From: an uncultured Collinsella sp. | GTDB lineage: Bacteria > Actinomycetota > Coriobacteriia > Coriobacteriales > Coriobacteriaceae | Assembly: GCA_900556515.1 (NCBI GenBank) | Contig: USPH01000008.1 | Coordinates: 1 to 15,415, forward strand | DNA: 15,415 nucleotides | Reading direction: 5' to 3' | Shown: positions 1 through 6,931 of the stretch, piece by piece | Position numbering within the stretch: the stretch's first letter is position 1 | Layout of the letters: each line of letters begins with the position of its first letter | The notes under the pieces: model-generated | Seen by the model: only the letters and a program-made list of their open reading frames with translations | The model's database searches: none | Told to the model about the DNA's origin: nothing | Program-made: the position numbers and the translations under genes

Positions 1-28
1 GGCAGCGTCAGATGTGTATAAGAGACAG
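1..28. other. Nextera/Tn5 Read 1 adapter remnant (library artefact)
   Basis: These bases match the 3' part of the Illumina Nextera Read 1 transposase adapter, ending in the Tn5 mosaic end (AGATGTGTATAAGAGACAG, 10-28). They are not genomic. Translated on the + strand they give the well-known artefact peptide MCIRDS, which would otherwise extend the first gene falsely upstream. The next bases (29-35, CTCTTAT) are the reverse complement of adapter bases 18-24, so the exact junction with genomic DNA is uncertain by a few bases. Confidence 0.97.
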
Positions 29-101
29 CTCTTATCCAACGCTAGCCCAGACTGACGCGCCCCGCGCGCCGCAACGACCGCCACGACACCAAGGACCGGC
101 A

Positions 102-1235
102 ATGGCTACACTTTCCGAACAAGAACGCAAGCGCATCCGGCGATACTGCATCTACCCCAAGATTGCCGGTGCGGCGCTTGCCATGGCATTCGTGCTGCCA
201 TTTTTGATCATTCCCTTCGAAATGATTGACGACATCGTCTTTCATCACGAAGGCTTCCAAGAGACGGGTATGATGACCGCCCTGGTGCTCACCGCCATCG
301 AGCTCGTCATATTCTGCTACTGCACGCTCGCGCCACGCTTTGGTATGCGCGGCAAGCAGTGGAAGAAAATGCAGCGCCGACTCGTCGTCGAGCAGACCGA
401 GAAAGACCGCTCGGCACAAATCGCAGGCGTTGTCGGTACGCAGGCCGCCGCGCGCTTACTCAAGAACAGCGACAACGAGACCGCACGCAATCTGGGCAGC
501 GCGGCAGAAGTCGCCGCTGCCGTAGGCGCCGTTGCCACCGCAGCAGACGTGCTTACCGAGAGCTTCGCTAACGCAAAGGCCATGGCGGAGGCCTGCGGCT
601 TGCCTATCCCCCGTGCAAAAAAGTGGATCATCGCGCTTGTGGCGCTACCCCTCGCAATCGTATGCGGTGCCTATATCCCGCAGCTGGCGCAGGGAAACAC
701 CGAGATGCAGGAGAACGCCGCGGCCGCGGCCGAGCAGATCGCCATCGCCCGCAAGACGTTAGAGCCCGCATGCGAGTACGTGTCTGCCGATGACCCTTAC
801 GAGCGATATCAAGATTACGGCTATCACGTCCGCGGCTACTTGCACGACGGCGACTCCGATACCCAGAAGACCTATACGTACCTGGATTTCGACAACAAGG
901 GAACGCTCAAGGAAGTGAGTTACGTAGCAGAAATCGACCCCGATGCGAGCCTTGAGGACAACCTCGCCCGCATCGAGCTCGACTTTGACGAGCTTTCCTC
1001 TGTCGTCCAAACCGCAGACGTCAAGACCGTGAGCCCCGAGCTCCTAGCACCGCAAAAGCTCCCCGAAGAGTTTAGGCAGGCTTTCTTGAACGGTTCGCTC
1101 TACGAGAGAATCTCCATCAGGACGAGCGACGACCCCGTCAAAGCGTATTACTCGTTTGACACGGATCCCGAGGACGAGTTTGACGAGTACACCCATCCAA
1201 GCATCCGTATCACGTTGATGGGTAAAACGAGCTAG
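102..1235 (+). CDS. Three-helix membrane protein of unknown function
   Basis: This is a 377-residue protein that I do not recognise. The start is the ATG at 102, preceded by AAGGA (91-95) at 6 nt spacing. The frame stays open to the contig edge only because it reads through the adapter. Three hydrophobic helices are visible at about residues 21-42, 57-77 and 175-193. Between helices 2 and 3 lies a roughly 95-residue segment, basic at first and then very alanine-rich (about 107-170), predicted cytoplasmic. After helix 3 comes another Ala/Glu-rich stretch and an acidic, Tyr/Asp-rich domain (about 220-377), predicted outside the cell. No catalytic motif or lipobox is apparent. The gene is convergent with the ABC transporter downstream, and nothing about its job follows from context. 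The gene is complete, but upstream neighbours are cut off by the contig end. Confidence 0.75.
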   Translation: MATLSEQERKRIRRYCIYPKIAGAALAMAFVLPFLIIPFEMIDDIVFHHEGFQETGMMTALVLTAIELVIFCYCTLAPRFGMRGKQWKKMQRRLVVEQTEKDRSAQIAGVVGTQAAARLLKNSDNETARNLGSAAEVAAAVGAVATAADVLTESFANAKAMAEACGLPIPRAKKWIIALVALPLAIVCGAYIPQLAQGNTEMQENAAAAAEQIAIARKTLEPACEYVSADDPYERYQDYGYHVRGYLHDGDSDTQKTYTYLDFDNKGTLKEVSYVAEIDPDASLEDNLARIELDFDELSSVVQTADVKTVSPELLAPQKLPEEFRQAFLNGSLYERISIRTSDDPVKAYYSFDTDPEDEFDEYTHPSIRITLMGKTS

Positions 1236-1240
1236 GCGCA

Positions 1241-1260
1241 GGAGGGGGGCTGCCCCTTCC
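1241..1260. repeat. GC-rich hairpin in a convergent gap, related to the next hairpin
   Basis: GGAGGGG (1241-1247) can pair with CCCCTTCC (1253-1260) through one bulged T, with a 5-nt loop. The core GGGGCTGCCCC resembles the minus-strand core of the hairpin at 1265-1293 (GGGGCTGTCCC). The two therefore look like inverted, diverged copies of one motif. No T-run follows on the + strand, so a role as terminator of the upstream gene is possible but weak. Confidence 0.4.
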
Positions 1261-1264
1261 CCCA

Positions 1265-1293
1265 TGTGGCAAAGGGACAGCCCCTTTGTCACA
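1265..1293. terminator. 12-bp stem-loop between convergent genes (probable bidirectional terminator)
   Basis: Bases 1265-1276 pair with 1282-1293 over 12 bp (one G-T pair) around a 5-nt loop. The stem abuts the stop codon of the ABC transporter gene at 1294 on the minus strand and lies 29 bp after the stop of the + strand gene. Neither side has a strong T-tract (TTATT on +, none on -). It may act as a weak bidirectional terminator, an mRNA 3'-end stabiliser, or a member of a dispersed intergenic repeat family. Confidence 0.55.
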
Positions 1294-4200
1294 TTATTCG
1301 GAGCGCAGGGCTTCGACGGGGTCCTTCTTGGATGCGCTGCGAGCAGGCAGCAGGCCGGCAACGACCGTCAACAGCACCGAAATCGCGATGAGTACCAGCG
1401 CATCCTGCACGGGCAGGCTCATCAGGTTGGGAACCTGTTTGACCGCAAGTGCCCAGGCATTGACCGGGAAACTCACGAGCACCACGACGACAATGGCAAA
1501 GACGCCGGCAATGAGGCCCTCGATAAAGGTCTCGGCGTTGAACACGTTTGCCACGTTGCGCTTCGACGCGCCGATCGCGCGCAGAATGCCAATCTCCTTT
1601 TTGCGCTCCAGCACGCTGATGTAGGTGATGATGCCGATCATGATGGAGCTCACCACCAGGCTGATGCTCACGAATGCGATGAGCACCAAGCTGATGGTGT
1701 TCACAATGTCGGTCACCGAACCCATGATGATGCCCATGTAGTCGGTGTACGAGATCGCCCGCTCATCGTGGCCAGCGGCTTTGACCTGTTTGTTGTACGC
1801 ATCGATGTGATCGAGTACGCGCTCCTTGGCCTCAAAGTCACGCGGGAAAATCTTGACCGAGATGGGGTCCGCCTCGTCCGCATAGCCCAACGTGGTCAGA
1901 TTGTTGTCGTAGGTGAGCTTCGACGCCTTCGCATAGCTCATCATGAGCGAGCTCAGGTCCTCGGCGTCCATGTTGAAGTGGATGGCATGAGCAAAGGCGC
2001 TCGCATCCACGCGCATGGCGCCCGCCAAGTTGGCAAAACTCGACGACATCTGCGTCGCCATCTGACCCATGAGCCCTGCCGCGCCCGCCTTGAGCTGGGA
2101 TGATACCGTCGCCGCAATCTGATCGCTGACCGACTTCATCACCTGGTCCATAGCCTGCTGCAGATACGGAGCCAGCTGCTTTTGCACATAATCGCTCATC
2201 GCCTGCCGAAGACGCTCTGCCAGGACATCGCCGCCGAGCGCCTTCAATTGAGCCAGGCATTGCTGGGCTGCGGCATCATGCTCAAGATACGCCGAGAATG
2301 CGGCAGCAAGCTTTGACGCGTCCTTAAGGTCTTCGGGTGACAGCGCCTTAAACTGATCAGACTGCATAAAGCCCGTGAACAGCTGATTGGCGAGCGTGCC
2401 TACCTGCTGCATCTGCTCGGGCGTAAGTTCCAAGCCATCGAAGACGCCCGAGAAATCTGGGGTCGGCGCCTTGGCCATAATGTCGCTGAAGTCGATGTCC
2501 TTCCCAACACCCGAAAGGTCGATATCCAACCCGGACAAGTCAAGACCCGACAGGTCCATACCGCCGGCTGCACCCGAGAGCGCAGACGCATCGAACGAGA
2601 ACGCGCTCTTGAGCGCCGCCTCGTCCACACTGAACATGCTGCCCAGATCCACGCCTTGCTTGGCCTCGCCCTGCAGTTCATCGAAAGACTTGCCCGTAAA
2701 GACATCCGTCTCGGGGCGGGCGAGTTGCTCCTGCACAATCTGCGAATCGGAGGCGCGTTCCATAAGCTGGCGAGTCAGCGCATGCGTATAGGCAATGCCC
2801 GGAGACAACGCACTCGCATTGGCCGTCTCGTTAGGTCGCACCACGCCCACAATGTGCACGTCAATACCGTCGGCAACCTTGGCAGCCATAAAGTCGGCGT
2901 CGTCAGACATGTCGGTCCACATGCCGGTCTCTTCGTTTTTGCGATAGGCATCGGCCGGCGACAGCACCTTAAACGTGGCAGACAGCGCATCGTCGTAGGT
3001 AAAGTCGGTGCCGGTCTCGGGCGTCTCGATCTTACCGTCGGCCGTCATGGCACTGTTTACCAGATCGTTGAACTCATCGATATCCAGCGCACCGATGCTG
3101 TAGAGCGTGTAGTCGCCCACCGTACCGCGACTCGAAAGCACCATCACGGCTTCGTTGGCGGACGTGGGCCAGTGACCGGCGACGACATCGTACTGGCTGT
3201 CGAGCAGACTCTGGTCGTCGATCATCTCGTTAAAGACCGAGGTTCCCATGGATTCCATGCTCACCGTTGCCGCCGAACTTGCGCCTCCGCTCATGGCCTC
3301 GGTCATAGCGTTGGGAACAAGCCGGACGGGCTTCTCGTCGCCCTTGCCGGCACGATAGACAACCGGCGATACACCGTAGCCGTACTGAATGGCGTTGACT
3401 TCTTTATCGATGCCGTCGCCACCGGCATCGAGCCATGCCTTAAAGCTCGTCATGTCATTGGACTTAACGCTCGCAAACATATCCTTTACGGCCGTGACCA
3501 CGGGGATCTTATCGGTTCCCTTAGCTTTGCCACCAGTACCGTCGGACAAATCCCCGCCGTTGGACGCCTCATCATCCGCAGCCCCCTGTCCGCCCATCAT
3601 GGATGACAGGTCGTAGTCCTGCTTGGAGACCGTAAGCGGGTAGCTCGAGAGCGTATCCTCCTCGACCTTTTTGATGTAGCCGTTTACGCCATTGGACAGC
3701 GCCAGAATCGCCGCGATACCAATAATGCCAATCGAGCCCGCAAAGGCAGTCATGGCCGTGCGGCCCTTCTTGGTCATGAGGTTTCGGGCAGAAAGCCCCA
3801 GCGCCGTCACAAAGCTCATCGAGGTTTTGCGCGTAGGCTTTGCCTCGCGACGCGCGGCCTTGGCAGCATCGAAGGGATCGGAATCGTCGGTGATCTTGCC
3901 GTCCGCCAGATTGACGATACGCGTGGCATATTGGTACGCCAGCTCGGGATTGTGCGTGACCATGATGACCAGGCGGTCGCGCGCCACGTCCTTGAGCAAA
4001 TCCATGACCTGTACGGATGTCGTTGAATCCAAAGCGCCGGTCGGCTCGTCGGCAAGCACAATCTCGGGATCATTAATCAGGGCGCGGGCGATGGCCACGC
4101 GCTGCATCTGTCCGCCCGATAGCTGGCCTGGGCGCTTGTTAACGTGCTCGCCCAGGCCGACTTTCTCCAACGCCTCGCGCGCACGCTGGCGGCGCTCGGC

Positions 4201-4545
4201 ATGCCCCACGCCCGTGAGCGTGAGCGCCAGCTCCACGTTTTCCAAAATGGTCTGATGCGGAATGAGGTTATAGCTTTGGAACACAAAGCCGATGCGGTTG
4301 TTGCGGTAGGCATCCCAATCGCGGTCGCGGAAGTCCTTGGTCGAGATGCCGTCAATCAGCAGGTCGCCAGAATCAAAGTGGTCGAGTCCGCCGATAACGT
4401 TGAGCATCGTGGTTTTGCCCGAACCCGAGGGACCCAGAATGGCCACGAACTCGTTATCGCGAAAAGACAGGCTCACGCTGTCGAGCGCCACCTGCGTAAA
4501 CGACTGCGTAACGTACCTTTTGCAAATACCTTTGAGCTCCAGCAT
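1294..4545 (-). CDS. MacB/FtsX-type ABC transporter, fused ATPase and permease with large extracytoplasmic domain
   Basis: This 1083-residue protein has both halves of a type VII (MacB-like) ABC system on one chain. The N-terminal ATPase (about 1-225) shows Walker A GPSGSGKT (38-45), Q-loop Q90, signature LSGGQ (142-146), Walker B IVLADE (162-167) and H-loop H198. Helix 1 (about 266-289) is followed by about 650 residues predicted outside the membrane. Then come three C-terminal FtsX helices (about 951-977, 1009-1030, 1048-1066) with the typical ERKKEIGILRAIGAS coupling segment at 980-994. Such proteins work as mechanotransmission dimers that drive export or extracytoplasmic processes rather than classical transport through the bilayer. 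The external insertion is much larger than in E. coli MacB and carries DLSG-type short repeats near 658-687. The ATG at 4545 starts at the usual family position (MLELKGI). A GTG at 4572 with its own Shine-Dalgarno would add 9 residues. The substrate is unknown. Confidence 0.9.
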   Translation of the reverse strand: MLELKGICKRYVTQSFTQVALDSVSLSFRDNEFVAILGPSGSGKTTMLNVIGGLDHFDSGDLLIDGISTKDFRDRDWDAYRNNRIGFVFQSYNLIPHQTILENVELALTLTGVGHAERRQRAREALEKVGLGEHVNKRPGQLSGGQMQRVAIARALINDPEIVLADEPTGALDSTTSVQVMDLLKDVARDRLVIMVTHNPELAYQYATRIVNLADGKITDDSDPFDAAKAARREAKPTRKTSMSFVTALGLSARNLMTKKGRTAMTAFAGSIGIIGIAAILALSNGVNGYIKKVEEDTLSSYPLTVSKQDYDLSSMMGGQGAADDEASNGGDLSDGTGGKAKGTDKIPVVTAVKDMFASVKSNDMTSFKAWLDAGGDGIDKEVNAIQYGYGVSPVVYRAGKGDEKPVRLVPNAMTEAMSGGASSAATVSMESMGTSVFNEMIDDQSLLDSQYDVVAGHWPTSANEAVMVLSSRGTVGDYTLYSIGALDIDEFNDLVNSAMTADGKIETPETGTDFTYDDALSATFKVLSPADAYRKNEETGMWTDMSDDADFMAAKVADGIDVHIVGVVRPNETANASALSPGIAYTHALTRQLMERASDSQIVQEQLARPETDVFTGKSFDELQGEAKQGVDLGSMFSVDEAALKSAFSFDASALSGAAGGMDLSGLDLSGLDIDLSGVGKDIDFSDIMAKAPTPDFSGVFDGLELTPEQMQQVGTLANQLFTGFMQSDQFKALSPEDLKDASKLAAAFSAYLEHDAAAQQCLAQLKALGGDVLAERLRQAMSDYVQKQLAPYLQQAMDQVMKSVSDQIAATVSSQLKAGAAGLMGQMATQMSSSFANLAGAMRVDASAFAHAIHFNMDAEDLSSLMMSYAKASKLTYDNNLTTLGYADEADPISVKIFPRDFEAKERVLDHIDAYNKQVKAAGHDERAISYTDYMGIIMGSVTDIVNTISLVLIAFVSISLVVSSIMIGIITYISVLERKKEIGILRAIGASKRNVANVFNAETFIEGLIAGVFAIVVVVLVSFPVNAWALAVKQVPNLMSLPVQDALVLIAISVLLTVVAGLLPARSASKKDPVEALRSE

Positions 4546-4554
4546 GGACGGCAA

Positions 4555-4589
4555 CCTCTCCTGCGCAGGCACCCTGCCCGCTCTCCTCC
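4555..4589 (-). promoter_or_regulatory. Two ribosome-binding sites for alternative starts of the ABC transporter gene
   Basis: On the minus strand AGGAGAGG (4555-4562) lies 9 nt before the ATG at 4545. A second site, GGAGGAGAG (4581-4589), lies 8 nt before an in-frame GTG at 4572. I prefer the ATG because family members commonly begin at the MLELK segment, but sequence alone does not exclude the longer form. Confidence 0.5.
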
Positions 4590-4690
4590 GCCGTTCGTAT
4601 TCGACGCGTTTGTCCTACTCTATCCCCATTTTTTGCCGACGCCAGTGAGGAATGTAACAAACCGCGCCAAAAAACGAACGGGACGGCGCC

Positions 4691-4719
4691 CAAAAGAAGA
4701 GGTCCCGAGCGGGACCTCT
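4691..4719 (-). terminator. Rho-independent terminator of the redox operon
   Basis: AGAGGTCCC (4698-4706) and GGGACCTCT (4711-4719) form a perfect 9-bp stem with the 4-nt loop GAGC. Read on the minus strand the hairpin is followed by TTCTTTT (4691-4697), as in an intrinsic terminator. It ends the transcript about 80 nt after the stop of the thioredoxin-like gene and separates that operon from the ABC transporter gene on the same strand. Confidence 0.8.
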
Positions 4720-4798
4720 ATATGGTGGAGCTTATCTTGAAAGGTAGCGGACTACTTCGTACAGCGGCGCACGATCATCGCCATGCTTTACGCGTTTT

Positions 4799-5770
4799 CT
4801 ACTGCTCGCTATTCGCAATCGCCTGGTCGATAAGCTTGTCGAGCGCTGCGCGCTGCTCAGCGGAGCTGATGGCGCCCACGATGGGCTCCCCTACGATGTT
4901 GCCATTCTGATCGATGACATACGTTGTCGGGAACGAGAACAAATTTGACGTAAACTTACCGGCCTCGCTATCCGACTTGAACCAGATGTTCTTATATGTC
5001 ACGCCCTTCTTGCTCAGTACGTCCTTGGCATCTGCAATCTCGCCCTTGTTGCCATCGAGCGTAAAGGAATTGACGCCCACGACCTGGCCGCCCTTCTTGG
5101 CAAGCTCCTTATTCAGGTCCTCAAGGTCGCCCAACTCACCCACGCACGGCTTGCAAGTGGTGAACCAGAAGTTCATGACGGTGACCTTGTTCTTAGAGAA
5201 CAGCTCGTCGCTGCTCACGTCGTTGCCGTCCAGGTCCTTGCCCGTAAAGCTGGGGAACTTCGTCGCCTCGCTCGAAGCATTGGCACCAGCCGTCATGCCA
5301 GCGGTCGAAGCGTCGACGCTCTCGCCTGCGCTCGGCGTGCTTCCACAGCCGGGGAACTCCTTCTCCAAGCTCTCGAGCTTGTCCTCGATTTCCTTGATCT
5401 GCTGCGCACCGGCCTTGAGCGTCTTAAGCTCATCCGCCGTAAACTCATCCTTGGCGCCGTCGATGGTCTTGAGCAAGAAATCGCCGTAATTGCTGCCGTC
5501 CTCAATCATTGTCGAGTCTTTATTTGCCGCATTGAATACCTTTTCCCACAGCGCGTTATCACTCGAAAAGATCTCGTTCTCCTTCTGCATGAGCTTCGCA
5601 TACAGCTCGGCGGCCTCGTCGGCATTGGCCGGCTTCTGCGCAGTGAGTTCTGCGATCTTAGGATCGGAGCTCGCAGATTCGCTCACATTGCCACCGGGCG
5701 CCGAACATGCCACAAGGCACAAGGCCAATACCGGCACCATAAACAGGGCCGCAATCTTAGAAAGCTTCAT
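4799..5770 (-). CDS. TlpA/thioredoxin-like redox lipoprotein
   Basis: This 323-residue lipoprotein has a basic start, a hydrophobic stretch and a lipobox LVAC with lipidated Cys22. The middle (about 36-145) is a helical, Glu/Lys-rich region with no recognised fold. A short Ser/Ala/Gly linker leads to a C-terminal AhpC-TSA/TlpA-type thioredoxin domain (about 170-320) with active site CKPC (206-209) and the cis-proline segment FPTTYVID (P281). The expected role is thiol-disulfide exchange on the outer face of the membrane; the partner is probably the iron-sulfur membrane protein encoded 29 bp upstream. The start is the second ATG (5770), 7 nt after GGAGG (5778-5782). The ATG two codons earlier sits too close to the Shine-Dalgarno. 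Cys142, in the sequence GCGS, is an extra cysteine outside the active site. Domain call secure; physiological substrate unknown. Confidence 0.9.
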   Translation of the reverse strand: MKLSKIAALFMVPVLALCLVACSAPGGNVSESASSDPKIAELTAQKPANADEAAELYAKLMQKENEIFSSDNALWEKVFNAANKDSTMIEDGSNYGDFLLKTIDGAKDEFTADELKTLKAGAQQIKEIEDKLESLEKEFPGCGSTPSAGESVDASTAGMTAGANASSEATKFPSFTGKDLDGNDVSSDELFSKNKVTVMNFWFTTCKPCVGELGDLEDLNKELAKKGGQVVGVNSFTLDGNKGEIADAKDVLSKKGVTYKNIWFKSDSEAGKFTSNLFSFPTTYVIDQNGNIVGEPIVGAISSAEQRAALDKLIDQAIANSEQ

Positions 5771-5799
5771 AGTCATTCCTCCGTTTTGTCGAAGCTTGT

Positions 5800-6702
5800 T
5801 TACTTTTTATCGGCGGTCAAGGGAAGCTTTTCCGCCGACACATCCAGGCCATAGCGATAGCTGATGGCATCGACAGGACAGGCCCCGATGCACTTTCCGC
5901 ACCGGATGCATTCGGTATGATTGGGCGCGCGGACCACATCAACGTCCATCTGACAAACCTTTGAGCACTTGCCGCACGAGACGCATTTGCACGCGTCGAC
6001 CTGAATCCCCAACAAGGACACCTTATTCATGAGCGCATAGAATGCGCCGAGCGGGCAAATCCATTTGCAGAAGGGACGGTAGAACAAAACGCTCAGCACT
6101 ACCACGGCAATGAGAATGAAAAGCTTCCAGGTGAAGAGCTGTCCCAACGCGGATCGAATGCCGGCATTGGCAATGGCCAACGGAATGGCGCCCTCGAGCA
6201 CACCCTGCGGACAGATGTACTTACAAAAGAACGGGTCGCCCATGCCCACGTCGTTAACCACCAAGACGGGCAGCAGCACCACGGCAAATAGCAGCACAAC
6301 GTATTTGATATACGTAAGCGCCTTGAGCCTTTTTGTCGAAAGCTTTTTGCCGGGAATCTTATGAAGCAGCTCCTGCAGCCAGCCAAACGGGCACAGAAAG
6401 CCGCATACAAAGCGTCCCAGCAGCACGCCGAGCAAAATGAGCGTACCGGTAACATAGTAAGAAAAGTTGAACTTGGATGAACCTACCACCGACTGGAATG
6501 ACCCGATGGGGCACGCACCCGATGCCGCGGGGCACGAATAGCAATTAAGTCCAGGTACGCAGACTGTTTTTCCCGCGCCCTGATAGATGCCGCCTTTGGC
6601 AAAGTTTTGCAGGTGAATGTTGGTGACGAGCGTCGCCGCCGCCTGAATGAATCCGCGAAATCGAGCCAAAACATGCGACGCAGTGTTTTCTCTTTTATCC
6701 AA
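5800..6702 (-). CDS. Membrane 4Fe-4S protein (NapH/CcoG-like, Fer4_5 plus 2x ferredoxin sites)
   Basis: From the TTG at 6702 this is a 300-residue polytopic protein. It is cysteine-rich in a clear order: C48, C54-x2-C57 and C64 near the N-terminus; the CxxxCP motifs C100-C104, C160-C164 and C212-C216; then two ferredoxin-type motifs, C240/C243/C246/C250 and C265/C268/C271/C275P. Hydrophobic helices lie near 16-34, 82-104, 131-150 and 192-210. This is the architecture of NapH/NosR/CcoG-type proteins, which move electrons between the quinone pool or cytoplasm and outside partners. Its neighbours (small CxxC protein before it, CKPC lipoprotein after it) suggest it feeds a thiol-redox chain. The start is uncertain. 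The TTG at 6702 overlaps the stop of the small gene (TTGGATAA) and suggests translational coupling. In-frame starts at 6750 and 6789 would force most of the small gene into a double-coded overlap. Short C-terminal tail after the second cluster. Confidence 0.87.
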   Translation of the reverse strand: MDKRENTASHVLARFRGFIQAAATLVTNIHLQNFAKGGIYQGAGKTVCVPGLNCYSCPAASGACPIGSFQSVVGSSKFNFSYYVTGTLILLGVLLGRFVCGFLCPFGWLQELLHKIPGKKLSTKRLKALTYIKYVVLLFAVVLLPVLVVNDVGMGDPFFCKYICPQGVLEGAIPLAIANAGIRSALGQLFTWKLFILIAVVVLSVLFYRPFCKWICPLGAFYALMNKVSLLGIQVDACKCVSCGKCSKVCQMDVDVVRAPNHTECIRCGKCIGACPVDAISYRYGLDVSAEKLPLTADKK

Positions 6703-6841
6703 TTCCGATACACTCCAAGCACAGCCTAATCGCTTTGGCCAGCACGGCATCCGCCTCGCCACGCATAACACCAAAGCACACCATGGCAATTCCGACGATC
6801 AACAAAGCGACCTGTACCACGGGTTTTACCGCTTTGAACAA
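6695..6841 (-). CDS. Small CxxC membrane protein, CD1871A-like
   Basis: This 48-residue protein has one hydrophobic helix followed by a conserved-looking tail, RGEADAVLAKAI then RLCLECIGIG, ending one codon before the stop. The tail matches my memory of the family named after C. difficile CD1871A, short CxxC-containing proteins found next to iron-sulfur and redoxin genes. I could not search to confirm this. I chose the TTG at 6841, 8 nt after AAAGGAG (6850-6856). An in-frame ATG at 6880 would add 13 residues but has no Shine-Dalgarno. It is the first gene of the redox operon, and its stop overlaps the probable start of the 4Fe-4S protein. The CLEC pair close to the membrane surface could carry a disulfide or bind a metal; its biochemical role is not known to me. 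Confidence 0.8.
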   Translation of the reverse strand: MFKAVKPVVQVALLIVGIAMVCFGVMRGEADAVLAKAIRLCLECIGIG

Positions 6842-6931
6842 CCCAACCACTCCTTTCGTTACGCGACCATTGGACCACATCGACTATAAAATCCGTGTTA
6901 AGCGCGATTTGGAATGTGTAAGGAGACTGTT
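6842..6931. promoter_or_regulatory. Divergent promoter region between redox operon and two-component system
   Basis: This 90-bp gap must hold promoters for both directions. An AT-rich core offers TATAGT (6882-6887 read on the minus strand), a good -10 for the redox operon with a leader of roughly 35 nt. The overlapping TATAAAAT (from 6885 on +) would give the response regulator a leader of similar length. No convincing -35 element is visible for either. Two similar motifs, GTTACGCGA (6858-6866) and GTTAAGCGCGA (6897-6907), flank the core and could be regulator half-sites. The AAGGAG at 6920-6925 is the ribosome site of the response regulator. Confidence 0.4.
6850..6856 (-). promoter_or_regulatory. 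Shine-Dalgarno that fixes the TTG start of the small CxxC gene
   Basis: AAAGGAG on the minus strand lies 8 nt before the TTG at 6841. It falls inside the coding frame of any longer version starting at 6880, so it argues for the shorter 48-residue product. Confidence 0.6.

Noticed and set aside
12..101. In-frame upstream extension of the first gene beginning MCIRDS
   Set aside because: It starts inside the Nextera adapter. The ATG at 102 has a proper Shine-Dalgarno and begins the genuine protein.
1264..2103. 279-codon plus-strand frame, rich in His/Asp/Arg, opposite the ABC transporter
   Set aside because: It is a complementary-strand shadow of a GC-rich gene, with low-complexity composition and no ribosome site. 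The opposite frame carries clear FtsX motifs.
2656..3606. 316-codon plus-strand frame opposite the transporter's extracytoplasmic domain
   Set aside because: It has shadow-type composition (His/Arg/Gly-rich) and overlaps a well-supported gene along its whole length.
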